A stretch of DNA of 64,000 nucleotides. It comes from Linnemannia schmuckeri. Taxonomy: Eukaryota; Mortierellomycota; Mortierellomycetes; Mortierellales; Mortierellaceae. Shown piece by piece: positions 11,676 to 22,583 of the stretch. The stretch's first letter is position 1. Each line of letters begins with the position of its first letter. The translations under genes were made by a program, and so were the position numbers. Where the stretch lies: contig JANATG010000003.1 of the NCBI GenBank assembly GCA_029449235.1, forward strand, positions 2,852,001-2,916,000, given 5' to 3'. Below the pieces are notes generated by a model. That model saw only the letters and a list, made by a program, of their open reading frames with translations. It made no database searches and had not been told where the DNA came from.

Positions 11676-14532
11676 TCACTGGCAAGCTCGACCTGCTTTG
11701 ACAGTGTTCAAGCCCTTCATCTCAAGAAGAGTACGCTCGAGCCCTGCAATCGTGCTTTGAAAATAGGGAAGAGTACACTTTCTCCTTTTTATGGCTTTCG
11801 CTTCATCGTCTATCATTAGCAAAGAAACCATTCTGATCTCACACTCCCTGAACGCAACTACTCGGTCACTCTTCCTGGCTTTCCTTGCGGCTTCTTTTTT
11901 TTCAGCCCTGACCTTCTCAGGCTGCAATACAAGTGATGGCGACAACATCGCTTTCAACCTGGGAGAAATTTCGTCGTCGCTGTCATCGCTATCGTCGCTA
12001 TCTCTGCTATTGTCAGCAGGGATGGTTAGATTCGGTGAAGGCATATCACTTCTGTTGAAACAGATCTTCATGTCGTTATAAATCCGTGATACCAAGTACA
12101 AATGTTTGCATGGCACGCGGTGATGGACATAACTCATGCAGGAGCAGGAAAGAAGATGAGTTGCCTCCTAGTTTGCCATGACATTGTACTTGATATCTGG
12201 TGATCTAAAAGACCTCACCGAGATCTATAATGCAAACGTTATAAAAATGCATCAGAAGGGAACTTTATAGATAGCAGCATCAACGCTGAAAAATACTAGT
12301 TGCCTTTTTGTCATCGTTTATCTCTGTGACCATATTCTTGGCTATATCAAAAGGCAGCTCTAATGCCTTTGCTTTTACACTTCTGTCGTATTCCGAGAGT
12401 ACTATAGGCTCCAATCCATGCACAACTTTGTAGTGGTGGGTCCTGAAGTCATTATTGACCACACCTGTTAGCAAATGGATCAGATCATCTCCGCGTAGAT
12501 CGCGTTCATATCCCAGGTGCTGTCTCTTCAAGGTCTTATGCCAACTTTCAACGAGATTGTTCGTGTTGATATGCTGGTAATCCTGTTGACGTAGAAAAAT
12601 ACGATTAAGTTAGTTCAATTGGTCTGTTGCGTTTGTTAAAAAAAGAGGAGTAAAAAATGTTAACATTACCATGCCTTACCGCTCGATGGTAAAGGGCCCA
12701 TCTGACCAGTTTCTCCGGTTTGATCCACTAGTTGTTGATATAGTCGATCATTGCGGTATGTATTGCATATGTACATTGAAAGATGGTCCATTATTGCTGG
12801 AGCTCGGCATCAGAATTTGCATTTCGAATGACATTCAACCCCTTTCGCATCTCTTTCATGCCTTCCTCCTAAACATACAAAAAAAGGAGGGCTTAGGAAG
12901 GTGGGCACTTCACGGATAGCCCATTTTGCACAGCACCAGAAATTGCAGACTGTCTTTTTCACTCACCCCAATCATCCCGACCAATCCGCGTAATTTTCGC
13001 TCCCATGCTTGAGCCACATGAAATGAGCAGTAGTAAATTTCCAGTGAAGGAAAAACCTGCTTTAGCGTTTCGGTCTCCGTGTGACAGAACAGTCAACCAT
13101 GAACTTGGTAGCCTGCAGGCCGCAATCTGTTTTGAACCATGTCAATCATTTTCTTAATAAATGACTGTTGTATAATGGAAACGGACATTATGAGTATGGA
13201 TGTCGGACTTGGAAAGGACAAAAAAGAAAAAGAGCAAGATAAGAGAACTGCACTTACATGGATTCAGAGTTGCAAACCATGAACGCAATCAGTATCCCGG
13301 AGTGTGCGTCCCGATCCTTGACAAGAATAGTGAACAGGTATGCGGTTCCATGAACTTTTTTGTTTATAGGGTCTGGTCTCAACGACTTGACTACTCTGTG
13401 TGTGGAGTTCATGCACACAATGCCTTTGTTGTTGCCCATAATCTAAAATGATCAATGATTGATTAGGCCAAGTTAGGATCTAAAAGTTTCTCAGAAATAT
13501 TAAATAATAAAAAGAGGCTAACAAGTTACTCGTACTTGCCCTTAACTGGAATTTAGTACACCAAGCAAATACAAAGTGATGCTCAAATTCAGGGATCCCA
13601 TTGATGAACATGGCTCTGCCGCCGCCCTCCTTGATTGAATCAAGCCAGAAGCTTACGCTAACCGTAGGATCTTGCGACTTACGAGAATCCTGAATCTTCA
13701 GTCGATATTGGGCTTTTCTTACATCTCCGTTGGGCATGTACATGCAAGGAGGTATAGGGCCTCGGGTTCCTTCTTGCTCGAGCTGTGTATATAATAACAG
13801 TTAGGTTTGAATGCAGTCAGTTACAGTCAAAAAAAAGGGAGGGGAGGAAGGGAAACGAAGCAATCTGGTAATGCAAAAGCAACAAAAAAAATTTACCTTG
13901 TCCATGGTTTCCTTGCTCAAACGCAATCGTGCCTTGATAGCTTTCCAGTCCAAGCCCTCCAGAGCCCTGGCCTTGATCCAACCAAGCTCATTTTTGGCCA
14001 TGAGTAGTGATGCTCTCTCTTGTGGTGTATCTCTATGATTATGAACCCGTGAATGTGTCTTGAAGTACGAGCTTCTGCATCCTATCGTTTGATGGCCAGT
14101 TCTTTTGGTTTTCGATATCTTCTGTACCGAAATCGAAAGCTCCAGTCATACTGTCGTCGCGCACCAGAGGCACCGTCAGCTGTTGCGTTGTAGACTGGGA
14201 GTATTTCATCGAAGTCGCGCTTCGTTGGCGTAAGGTCTCTAGTGTTGCTCTCTGAACGATGTTCAAATTGCATAGCGATCCGTTCATGGCGCCAAAACAA
14301 CCTGTGGTAAGAGAAAATAAAGAAACAGACATTTATTAATCATAGTACTTGTACTTGCTTTAGTGATAGAGAGTTTTGATGCGACTGCTCAGTTTTCGTA
14401 CCTGAACTCTTCGCCAGTGAATATTCGCGTCCACTCTCCAACTTCTGGGGGAAAGGAATATGACTCAACGGGTAGTAACGGGTCGAAATCTTCAGGCGCA
14501 AGGAAGATATCCCGCATTCTCAGTCCAGCCAT
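11676..14532 (-). pseudogene. Decayed Mutator-like (MULE) transposase
   Basis: Read on the minus strand, family blocks appear in the right order. A possible N-terminal exon starts at 14532. 'GLDWKAIKARLRLS' is near 13960. The first DDE-region block, 'NSTHRVVKS' then 'AYLFTILVKDRDAHSG' and 'AFMVCNSES', is at 13257-13442. 'SLEIYYCSFHVAQAWERKL' is near 13000-13060, then 'WIKPEKLVRWALYHRA', then 'INTNNLVESWHKTLKRQHLG' at about 12500-12590. A SWIM zinc finger (C-x-C...'HHRVPCKHLYLV') is at about 12090-12160. Some real introns remain (donor GTAAGT at 13256). It is broken: TAG at 12728-12730 interrupts 'YINN-WIKPEK', TGA at 13093-13095 with a frame change interrupts the second DDE block, and the first catalytic Asp appears to be Asn (codon 13407-13409). 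No TIRs or target duplications were recognised. Confidence 0.75.
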
Positions 14533-15079
14533 GTTCAGGTGGGATATGGAAAGGGGTTCGCAGTGGGATAAATAAGATGAGGAGCGAGAAGGAAGAGCAA
14601 ATGAGAAGGAGGGAGGCGGGAAGAGGAAGCAAGGAAGAAAGCAAAGAAAGAGTGCGGCAAGGGAGCATGGCAATAAAAGAAAATAAAGTTCAGGAGACAG
14701 TTATTCCACCCTATTTGCCGGAAAAAAGATCAGCATAGCACTACACATTTTCGTGGCGAGCAATGGTGACAAGAAATACACAAAAAAAGATAGATTTCCC
14801 GCATTGCAGCCTTGGATTGCATTCATTCGAGATGCATGGTGGCAACAGAGCAAAGAAATCATTGGTTCACTTAGCATGATACAACACGATCACAGAGCGA
14901 AACAAGACAATGGGCGCTATAATTCTCTCATTGGCCGCCATTATTGCGGGAAATAAGCATTTAGGAAGGTAGGCAATAAGGCAGCGACACTTTTAAGCTC
15001 TACTCTTGCCAATTTCAGCGAACAACACTTCTTTTCAACATTCCTTTCTTCCAATCCCAAAAGCGCATGTCCCAGCACC
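14533..15079. other. Intergenic space between head-to-head mobile relics
   Basis: This 547-bp space lies between the putative start of the MULE relic (leftward) and the start of the FEN1-like/Fanzor relic (rightward). It is purine-rich up to 14690 and then mixed. No coding sequence or clear inverted repeat seen. It could hold a shared bidirectional promoter or the abutting ends of two elements. Confidence 0.4.
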
Positions 15080-16757
15080 ATGGGGCTCTTCGGCTGGTTC
15101 CCTTTCATTCGCCGTAAGGGGTACAACCCTGTTTTGCTGTACAACACCATACTCGCCAGCATCCCAACAACCGGACGACGCCGCTTTGATGTCCTCGGCA
15201 CCAGTTGCCGCACAATCAAGGATGCCTACTCTAAACATTTTCTGGACATCGCCAATAGAATCCTGCAAAAGGAAGTGGAACGATTTGGGAACCATCTCAA
15301 CATGACGCTATACCTCGATGGTCCACAGACAGTAGAGAAGCAGAACACGGCCGAGGCACGAGAAGCAGGGAGACTGAAGGCGCTGGACGATCTTTCGACT
15401 AGCATGGACATTTTCGAATCACGAATGGAGGCGGGTCAAAGGATCAGGAAACAGCAGTTTATCTCCATCAAGAAGAACTTTGCTTCGGCGTCCTATTGGT
15501 CCTTGTTGAATCGGCAACAGTTTGCGGAGTACATGAGATGTATCGGCTGGACTGTTATACTTTACGATACAGAGGCAGATGTTGCTATCGCCCAAGATGC
15601 CCAGCTAGGGGACATTATAATCTCCTCGGACGGTGACATGATGGCCTACGCATCTGTCCAAACACTTTGGCGACCTGTCTCACGGAATGTCGTCCTTGCC
15701 TACTATATGCCGGACGTCCTCAAGACTATCGAATTCAGCCGAAACCAGCTCACTGCACTGGCCATCGTCTCGAGAAATGACTACCAGAGGAACATCTACT
15801 CCCTTGGTCCGGCAACCAACTTTTCCATCATCAAGGCCATTGGGCACAGACCAGGTATAGTTTTGTCAAAAAAGACTTTTATTTGGAGCGTTTCACAACC
15901 TTCTTATATAAAATTCTAATCGCGACCTTTTTTCTTTTAAAATAGCTGTTCGAGACCTCGTGTCGGCGTACCTACAAGATGGTAAGGTCGTAACAAGGAA
16001 CACGCAGCAGGAGACCTTTGAAACCTCCATGAGAGTGTTTGTCGACCAGCTACAGACTCGGATTGAACCTGTAGTAGTTCAGACTCCTTCTCAAATTGTC
16101 TTTGATGCATGTCGTCGTCGTTTCGATGATCTGATGCAGAGATACGATCACTGGAAGCAAACGCAAGGAACTAGGCCCAGGTATTTTGATAGGATGTTTT
16201 TAGCTTTTTCGTTCGCTTTTTTGTATTGATGTGTATCTTACCATTTATTATATTTGTTTTAATATAGGTCTTCCCAAGAAAACATTGTTCGAGTGCGGAA
16301 GTCTTGGTCTTTCAATCGGTACAGAACCGTGGAATCACCCATTCTGGTCTCAAGATCGTCTCTGCCACAAGCAGCCCCAGTCCCACAGGAACACGACACA
16401 CCTTCGGTTGCAGGACAACAAGACGACGGTCATCCACCTCTCAACAGGACCAGAATCCCCCAAAACCGCGCCCGATTCTCGTTCAAAGAAAGAACCAGGA
16501 AAACAGTACATAATCCTCCGCCAAAGATGAAACAGTTTGTTCTGAAATACTACAAGAAACATCCCACAACAACCACCGATCAGGCCTCCAGCATCAAATC
16601 CAGGGCCATAGCGGAAAAGGACTCCACTGTTGCCAAGAGGCCACCAGGCGCAAAGGGCAAGAAGGGACTTGTGCGTTCTATGGCATGGTACCATCCAACA
16701 GTGACGCTCGAGACCGGAACGCTAGCCGCCAACACCAAGAGGGTTTTTATCCCATAA
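15080..16757 (+). CDS. FEN1/XPG-like flap nuclease module, open to a premature TAA
   Basis: This is the 5' part of the large broken gene. join(15080..15854,15946..16180,16268..16757) is fully open for 499 codons and ends at TAA 16755-16757; all splice sites are canonical. The N-terminus 'MGLFGWFPFIRRKGY' matches the XPG N-region. Catalytic acids sit at FEN1-like spacing: D37 ('FDVLG'), D80 ('YLDG'), E165 and D167 ('TEADVAIA'), D184 and D186 ('SSDGD'), and D234 ('RNDY'). The last is followed by a helix-two-turn-helix-like 'YSLGPATNFSIIKAI'. This predicts a metal-dependent structure-specific (5' flap) nuclease. After about aa 340 comes a Lys/Pro-rich linker without recognised fold. The same frame stays open past the TAA (16791 onward), so the stop is probably a lesion in a longer protein. 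A free 499-aa nuclease could still be made. Function in vivo is inferred. Confidence 0.7.
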
Positions 16758-18302
16758 TCCGCGCCCGCCTTCTCCAAGCCAGCAACAGTCATGCCTGGGC
16801 CGACTATGCCAACTACAACAATGCCCGCACCTTCGACGCCCGCCTTGGACCGCCCTGATCTACAGCGGCTCGTGATGGAGTGTCTTCAGGAGACTAGTCA
16901 TCTTGCAGCGGGTGTCAAACGGGAGGCTCAGCGACTCGTTGATCAGTTTGTCGAGGCCATGGGCAAGAAGATGGATGCTGCTGAAATGAAGTTGATGACT
17001 GAGTGTCAGTCCTCTACAGACTCTATGAATGACACAGATCAGGTCAGGAAGCAGGTCGCGGCTAGGAGAGATGCCATATCCGACGATGAGCGTAGGATTC
17101 TTGACCATCTGTGCGAACGCATCAAGCCCGAGGAGGACAATGGTGAGGATGAGGGGATTGCGGGAAGACGAACAATCAGAATAACAACGACATCGACGAC
17201 AAAGACGAAACAGATTCAGACCGTATTCTCCTGTTCTTCCTCACGTTTCTGTATTCGAGAAACTATCCCCAAATAAAGGTCAAAACAGTCGAAAGCCTTA
17301 TCGAGAACAATAGAATTATCCCCACAGTCAACACCCCCATCAACTGGCTTGTCGACCGAAAGTTATACCACCCACCTCGGTCGCGCGGCGAGATCGATGT
17401 TCACATGCCCTTTACTCCTAACTTCTTGGTGCAATCGGTGTCTGGCCAACTAGCCTTGGAACTCAAGAAAATCTACAGGAATGAGACGTTTGATCTCTAC
17501 AAGAAGGTATGCATTGAAGTGTTTTTTTTTCCCCTGTCGCTACTATGTTTTCAAATTCTTATCTTCAAAAAAAAAAAAAAAAAAAAAAAAATCTAATGAT
17601 TGTTTCTTTCATTATAGGCTGAGGCTATGAAGAAGAAAGGGATCATGGGAGCGACCGTCGACATCCAGATTCGAGAAGGTATTTCAGCGGCTGAGAACTT
17701 TCTCCACCTTAACAAACTCACCAACAACAGCCGCAAGATCGCTCCATTCACCACTTCCCAGCAACCTTTTATGTCGTTCTCCGAACGGGAGCTTGCCTCA
17801 TTCTTTTGGACGCAGAAGTTGTTAAGGGAGAGACTCGAAGAGTTGGCTCTTCAGGATCATACGCACATGACGTCAACGAACGATCTCGACACATGGATTG
17901 GTGGGAAAGAGCCCGGATATATCATAAAGCACCTCATCTGCGACGAGGCGCCCCAAGGACTAACGAGTCGTCAAAAGAGAAAGGCGGGGCACCGAGCTGC
18001 TGTCAAGTTGTTGTCATTGAGCGAGATCGGAGCTCACCTGGATGTTGTCAAGGACAAGAACCTCGACCCGTTGAAATATGCGTTGAGCCGCGATAAACGA
18101 GGATACGTGTTAAGGGCTCTATTAGGACAGATGGCTTTCGTGTACAGCTTCTCGCCTTTAAGCTGCGGGAACTGCAGGATGTTCGTTATCGGCGACTGTC
18201 AGTGGCCGTCTGCCTGAGAGACTGACATCCACGGTGGGAGGTACAGATTACTACCTCTAGGAGATCCGGAACGTTATCGCCAGCAAGGAGGACATTGAGT
18301 GA

Positions 18303-19501
18303 TACTGGCCCGGAAAAACTATCGAGGATATCAGGATCCTGACCTTAGATGGTGGGCAGGCTTGCATCTTTGGAGCATTCGCGCATCTGTCCGCCGAGTT
18401 GCCAACCAAGTCTAAAGGCAAAGAGCCTGTCAAGAGCGATTTGCCTATGGAAGGCGTCATTGTCACCAACCAACAGCCAGCAGTCGGAGCCGTTGTTCAA
18501 GAGCCATCACTCCCCACCGCAGCACAAGAATCAACAACGAGCGCCCCCGGGCTATCGCCAAGGCCAGTATTCTATAACCTCATTGTTAAGAGCAAAGCGG
18601 TCTACCAGCCTAACTTTCGGTTCCGGAGGTGGTTGGAGAACGAAAAGAAGGCGATCCCGGATCATGAGGACGAGTCAATCCTTGACATTGAGACCAGATT
18701 GCCTCCTCTCAAAGGACAAGAGGCGAGTGTCGTCAACTACATCAAGGAGCTCGAGTCAGTTGAGACACGTTTACAGAAGTTCTATTCTGGAGGGGACAAT
18801 CGATATGACAGGCATGTTTGGGACATGGAGCGTGCGAGACATGTTGACTTTCAATTGATGGCAGATCAGCTCTTCAAGATTGTGGGTGGTGGAATTGGTA
18901 TCCGCTACAATCCATCCAAACCAGTTCTCATTGGCATCGGACTAAGCCAGTTCTCGACAAGGTCCGAGCTCAGCTCCCTTCACTCATCGTTCCTGACGTA
19001 CTTTATCCAAAAGGTAAACATTGCTTCATGAGGGTTGTTCACCAATCAGCAAATATACTCCTCTCCACCCCATACATATGCAAATAACTAGTGTACATAT
19101 ACTTTATTTAGGCCCGATCTCTTGGGTACCTGGTGGTGGGGCTGAATGAATTCTACGCAAGTAAGAAGTGCCCTGGATGCGGACTGTTTGTGTGCCAAGT
19201 CGACATGCGACGCTTTTACTGTCCACACTGCCATGTATATCACCATCGAGACATCATGGCGGCAGAGAACATGGGAAACATCATCCAGGGATACCTTGCG
19301 CATAAAGGACGCCCCGATTACCTCCATTCCGTGGCCGAGGACGGCTCCCTTCCTTGGAAGGCGAAGCGTGACGATGGAGCAAGTTCGAACTCGAGCAGTT
19401 CCGGGACCACCAGCACCACCACCACCGCTGGCAGCGTCCCAAGCACGGCCTCGAACAGCACCACCAACAGCGCCAATCCGGCTAAAGGACGCCGCAAGTG
19501 A
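18303..19501 (+). pseudogene. Fanzor/TnpB-like RuvC nuclease module with zinc ribbon
   Basis: This 3' part is open from just after TGA 18300-18302 to TGA 19499-19501, with one intron (19014-19111). The RuvC-I-like strand is 'ILTLDGGQA', with the Asp codon at 18348-18350. 'FYNLIVKSKAVYQP', 'RFRRWLENEKK' and 'VWDMERARHVDFQL' precede a RuvC-II-region strand 'VLIGIGLSQF', where the classical Glu is not at the expected place. The last exon gives 'LNEFYASKKCPGC', 'FYCPHC' and 'HHRDIMAAENMGNI': a four-Cys zinc ribbon (from 19169) and the RuvC-III Asp (19250-19252). These are hallmarks of TnpB and eukaryotic Fanzor (OMEGA) nucleases. Family membership is clear from the C-terminal block. Activity of this copy is doubtful because it is cut off from its upstream part. 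Confidence 0.8.
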
Positions 19502-20012
19502 ACGGCGACTACCTCGAGCGTAGATGTGCAGCGGCCTGAAAAGGCGTCCAGAAATTAGACTAGCTTTAGTTTAGCATGTTCGTACACATGCATTAGTGCA
19601 GGTAGGGGGGCAGTGGATGCTATAATGAGTCCTTTCGATGACGTAATTATGGCACCCATTGTCCCCCAGCCTCTCACATTTCCGTAGGACAAGCAAGAGG
19701 AGTCGAGGGAAAGAGAGTCCTAGACCTAGCCTTGAATGTCCTACTACTCCTTCTCATCTCCCGTTTTACAGCCGTCTGTGGAAAGAATCGATTGGCCAAA
19801 AACGAAAGAGGAAGAGGGGTTGATTGTCTCTTCCCTACTATTGCAGAGACCCCACTCCTACACCCTGAGTTGTAGACAGCAAGTTCTCTTTTTTTTTTTC
19901 TCTCTCTCTATTTTCTCCTTTTACCTTTCATTTTTTACTCGTTCTCAAATCTCTCCTCTCTCGCTTTTTGCAACAACACATACCAGACCAAGGACAAACG
20001 ACTCACTTCACA
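19502..20012. other. 3' flank of the Fanzor relic, possible guide-RNA/element end
   Basis: No coding sequence. A perfect hairpin, GCATGT/ACATGC (19574-19579/19586-19591) with a 6-nt loop, lies 73 bp after the stop codon, followed by a G-rich stretch at 19602-19613. In TnpB/Fanzor systems the guide RNA usually comes from this flank, so it is the natural place to look. The right half (19870-20010) is pyrimidine-rich and looks like the leader of the next gene. Confidence 0.35.
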
Positions 20013-22073
20013 ATGACTATCACGAAAATATCCCCACCAACCAGCCCTCGCACCGCTAAGGCAACTCAAAAGAAGGCCAACGCCACGACACGCGTTGTTG
20101 TAAGGAAATCCAACCCCGAAGACAAGACGAAGACGCTGAATAAAACTGATGAACGCATTGCCCAACTCCATCCTCAACTGGTAAGTAAAACATCCCAGAC
20201 AAGAAGAAACAACGGAAACATTTGCTGCTGTTGGTTACTCCCCCAGCCATTTTCCTTTTTCTTTATTGTATAAGACGCGGTACGTGAGGCGATTAACGCG
20301 CTGGCACAGACAGACAAGAAGGAGGAAGACCCTCGAGTAGGGCTCCGAAAGCGCCTGAACGAGCTCCGGGATCTCCGGGCTGCCAACAAGAAGGACAAGC
20401 AGGTTAAGATTGATCAATTGAACACCTTTAAACCACCTTGAAGAAAAGTAAGAATCTGTTTTACATTTCAGTACCTCGTATCCATTTATGTGTGCATGAG
20501 AAAAACAGTTGTTTGTCTTTCAAGTTAAATACTCGTACTAGAACGGTGCCATTGCTGTTTTGTTGAATATTGCGGACTTGAAGGTAATTCAGGACAAGTT
20601 GCTGTTCAGGACTCTTGAGGCCTGTGAAGTCCAAATTCTGTAAGTTTTTGCTTGTTTGTTGCCTCGAGCCAAGTGATATAAAGTTGGAAAAGATGGAGTA
20701 GGAAGAGCAATGTTGCGACATGGACGTCCATCGACCGAGTTTAACTTTACTTTCTCCTTTTATTACTCCTTTTGAGAACAAAAAATACACTTGTGGGCTT
20801 AACCCCAATTCAAGCAGAAAAGGAAGAAAGAAAAAGAGAGGATAAACACTCACCTCGAGCGATCCTTCATTTCCATTTCACCCATTCATCTCATTTCTCT
20901 TTCACATCCTTCTTCGTCTTCTTGAAAAAAAAAATCAACAACAAAACGGCATGCTGAACAAGCAAATCGAGTCCGGAAAGCTCAAACTTGTCGAAAAGAA
21001 ACGCACCCTCGCCGAAATCTTAACTCTGAACAAATCCAAGAAGTCCTACACCCTCCTCCATGATCACCAACGCCCCATCGACGCCGACAAGGAAGCCATC
21101 ACCCTTCTCAAGGCCACTCTCGGCGCCGACGACCCTTACAAACTCCTCTCTGACGAGTACAACACCTTCCAATCCCAGGTCGATAGGATTTTTAAGACCA
21201 AGGATGAAGGATGGAAAAGGCGGAATGGTCTTTTTTATGAACGCACTCAACTCCAACGAGAGCTGAGAGCGGCGTTTGTTTGGAAGAAGACGGTAAATGA
21301 TGAGATCTTCTCGGCGCTGAGGTTACACGCCAAGTACTTGCAGGATGAGCAGCAGAGGAAGAGGGAGGAGGTTCAGCGGAGGAAGCAGGCAGAGTTGGAG
21401 GAGAAGCGGCTCGTGATTGCTAAGGAGGAGCGGGAGTTGGTTGAGATCCCGGCTTTCCAGCAGGAGATCGCGGCCTGTGAGAGTGTTTACTAGTATCTCT
21501 TGCAGTTCAGTTATGACCAGAACAGAGTTGCCGCTGCCAATGCTGGCGCTGCGACCTGTAATGCGAACAGTGGAGCCAACGCTGCCAATATTGGACAGGC
21601 GGATACCACTACCAATGTTCCTACGGGTGTGATGCTGGCCATGAAGGCGGACAAAAAGGAGGATGTCTTCTTTGTGGGCGGTGGGCGCAAGGTCAATAAG
21701 ACGACCAAGGCCTCTAAGGAGAAAATGGCGACTGACAGCACTTCTTCTTCACCAACCGCGGCCATGACGACAACCGCCACCACTGCCACCCTCAAGTTCA
21801 CCCTCGTCATCATGAAACAACTTGTATATCTCTTCACCTACTTTTTTCTTGACTCTATCTTTCTCCTACATTAGACTGTCGTACTCATCAGCACTCATCT
21901 CTTTTTTATTTCTACCTACTCAGTTCGAGCTAAAGGTGACGGTGCCCAGATCATTCGCAGATCTAGAAAAAACACTGGACGCCCTGTTAGAGAAGAGCAT
22001 AACCCTGAAGAAAAACCAAGCATCGGCCACAGCCGTGAACCAGCGCAAGACCGAAGAACGGATCGCCAATTAA
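20013..22073 (+). pseudogene. BFR1-like coiled-coil protein gene, apparently broken
   Basis: Coding pieces: 20013..20184, 20275..20402, 20951..21823 and 21924..22073. The product resembles Bfr1, a polysome/mRNP-associated coiled-coil protein. The clearest segment is 'SGKLKLVEKKRTLAEILTL' followed by 'NKSKKSY', then long charged helices and a C-terminal 'FELKVTVPRSFADLEKTL'. The first join uses donor GTAAAA at 20185 and acceptor TAAG at 20274 and keeps frame. Two problems suggest breakage. No usable acceptor AG precedes the frame at 20951, so the 20403-20950 stretch lacks a segment the family should have. An in-frame TAG at 21491-21493 also splits an otherwise continuous frame. The second half could instead be a separate short gene from ATG 20951 (180 aa). 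Duplicate pseudogene is my preferred reading. Confidence 0.5.
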
Positions 22074-22583
22074 CCCTCACCGATCTCGAGAACACCCATG
22101 ACTACTACAGCTAGTATCGAGCATGCCGTCAAGAGGACTGAAATCGTACCTGAGATCTAGACCATTGTTTGAGACTACCATTGTTATTCATACTTTTTTT
22201 TTGTACACTTTGTCATTGTAAATCATAGTTCTTTCAAAAACCATTTGGATGCTGTAAAGATTTGTATGTTATTTAATTTTATTCGTCGTACTCGAAGAGA
22301 TATATGCCAAAAAGAAAAAAAATATGTATGGGTGTTGTGTATGAACTCGCTCCTTAGAAACAACAAAAATTCAGTGTCGCACATCGCCCCTTATCAGATC
22401 CTCTAATCATCAGAGTCTGCCCTTTCTGCATGTTTCTCACTGATTTTCGAGTCCCGATTCGTTTGTTGGTGTACTTGGTTCATTTCCTGTTCCGCAAGCG
22501 TCGTTTTGATTGTGTTGTGTCGTAGTTGTTATTAGCGGGAGAAAAAAATGGATGATGGATGATGAAAAAATACAGAGGTCGCA
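22074..22583. other. Convergent intergenic region
   Basis: Space between the 3' ends of the BFR1-like gene (plus) and the CCDC124-like gene (minus). AT-rich with A and T runs around 22190-22330, consistent with polyadenylation regions for both strands. No gene seen. Confidence 0.5.

Larger units (their letters stand above)
15080..19501 (+). pseudogene. Relic of a large FEN1-like + Fanzor/TnpB-like two-nuclease gene
   Basis: Exon blocks run 15080-15854, 15946-16180, 16268-17506, 17618-19013 and 19112-19501, joined by normal GT-AG introns in consistent phase, so the parent was one gene of well over 1,000 codons. The N-terminal third is an XPG/FEN1-like nuclease. A middle helical region (17200-18220) includes 'FVQ/FLVQSVSGQ' and 'LRTDGFRVQLL'-type segments. 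The C-terminal third is Fanzor/TnpB-like. Visible lesions: TAA 16755-16757; a frame change at about 17150-17190; further frame changes at about 18110 and 18195; TAG 18258-18260; TGA 18300-18302. These make the locus a pseudogene or, less likely, a poorly assembled copy. No terminal inverted repeats were recognised. Confidence 0.72.

Noticed and set aside
16736..16790. A tiny intron removing the TAA at 16755
   Set aside because: The only in-phase GT-AG option is about 36 bp, shorter than any other intron in the window.
11560..19740. Terminal inverted repeats around the mobile island
   Set aside because: By eye no matching inverted ends or target duplications could be identified.
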